Assembly (NCBI GenBank): GCA_964521715.1
Contig: CAZFSS010000019.1
Location: 3,821 to 67,820, forward strand
Direction: 5' to 3'
Length of the DNA stretch: 64,000 nt
Origin: DAOVRD01 sp964521715
Lineage (GTDB): Bacteria > Planctomycetota > Brocadiia > SM23-32
Made by a program: the position numbers and the translations under genes. Below the pieces are notes generated by a model. That model did not search any database. It saw only the letters and a program-made list of their open reading frames with translations, and was not told the origin of the DNA. Below are positions 63,803 through 64,000 of the stretch, in pieces; position 1 is the stretch's first letter, and each line of letters opens with the position of its first letter.

Positions 63803-64000
63803 CGCTCGGATATACCTCTTGAGGTGGACCTCGGGTGGCGCGGCGTCCGCATTCCACCAGCCGGCACTAACATACGTTTGGGCAGCAGCGCCGTCAAGTG
63901 CGTTCGCGCCCCTACGGGGGCGGGCGGGTGCGGACCCGTTGACGCAGCTATTGAGCCAGGTAAATCTAATGTTGTTGGTGCTCATAGGCGAATCGGCAGG

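Overview
The window is GC-rich chromosomal DNA from a bacterium that I would place, without a marker gene to prove it, in or near the Planctomycetota (the wider PVC group or Armatimonadota/Hydrogenedentota are alternatives). The reasons are the gene mix: an FGly-type sulfatase, a DUF4038 glycosidase, a URO-D-like protein, a pseudopilin-like protein, a DUF2851 protein, a calcineurin-type phosphatase with a carbohydrate-binding tail, a HEAT-repeat lipoprotein, and integrase relics of a type common in those genomes. No rRNA, intact tRNA or CRISPR array is visible.

Left part (1-25.7 kb): sparse, repeat-rich accessory DNA. Isolated intact genes (an FNT-family formate/nitrite channel, threonine ammonia-lyase, a DUF4041/GIY-YIG protein, a small GIY-YIG protein, a CapA-like operon, a zinc-ribbon membrane protein, a large GH-A glycosidase, a DegT aminotransferase, an alpha/alpha-toroid protein, a deacetylase-like protein and a pseudopilin) stand among eroded relics: an NTF2-like fragment, a glycosidase C-terminal fragment, two tyrosine-recombinase C-terminal relics, 3' fragments of tRNA-Arg(CCT) and tRNA-Gly(CCC), a 5'-truncated DUF499-type gene and an IS701/IS4-clade insertion sequence whose ends and CTAG target duplication can be read. 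Several short structured repeats recur; one 118-bp unit flanks the FNT gene as a direct repeat. I read this as an old, decaying integration region. An SDR and a ManD-type enolase-superfamily gene close it.

Middle part (26-44.6 kb): dense housekeeping DNA. mutY, a lone class I fumarase beta subunit, two MDR dehydrogenases and a TIM-barrel-like protein precede a TCA pair (acn, icd). A long minus-strand operon, pheA-tpiA-secG-yicC-gmk-rpoZ-coaC-dut-flavin reductase, starts at a good sigma70-type promoter. It joins aromatic amino-acid synthesis, glycolysis, secretion, nucleotide metabolism, transcription and CoA synthesis. A DUF4038 glycosidase, an ArsB/NhaD-type permease and efp follow on the plus strand.

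Right part (44.6-64 kb): DUF3800 and DUF2851 proteins, a glycosyltransferase, a stand-alone IMP cyclohydrolase, an MBL hydrolase, an unusual protein with two NDP-kinase-like regions, hflX, an MFS transporter, a sulfatase with deviating codon use, a URO-D-like protein, a phosphatase with a CBM9-like tail, then an overlapping chain apbE - hypothetical - rnpA - yidD that meets a convergent HEAT-repeat lipoprotein gene. The most unusual items are the double NDP-kinase protein, the truncated DUF499 locus beside an IS, the pair of tRNA 3' fragments and integrase relics, and the repeat-flanked FNT gene.
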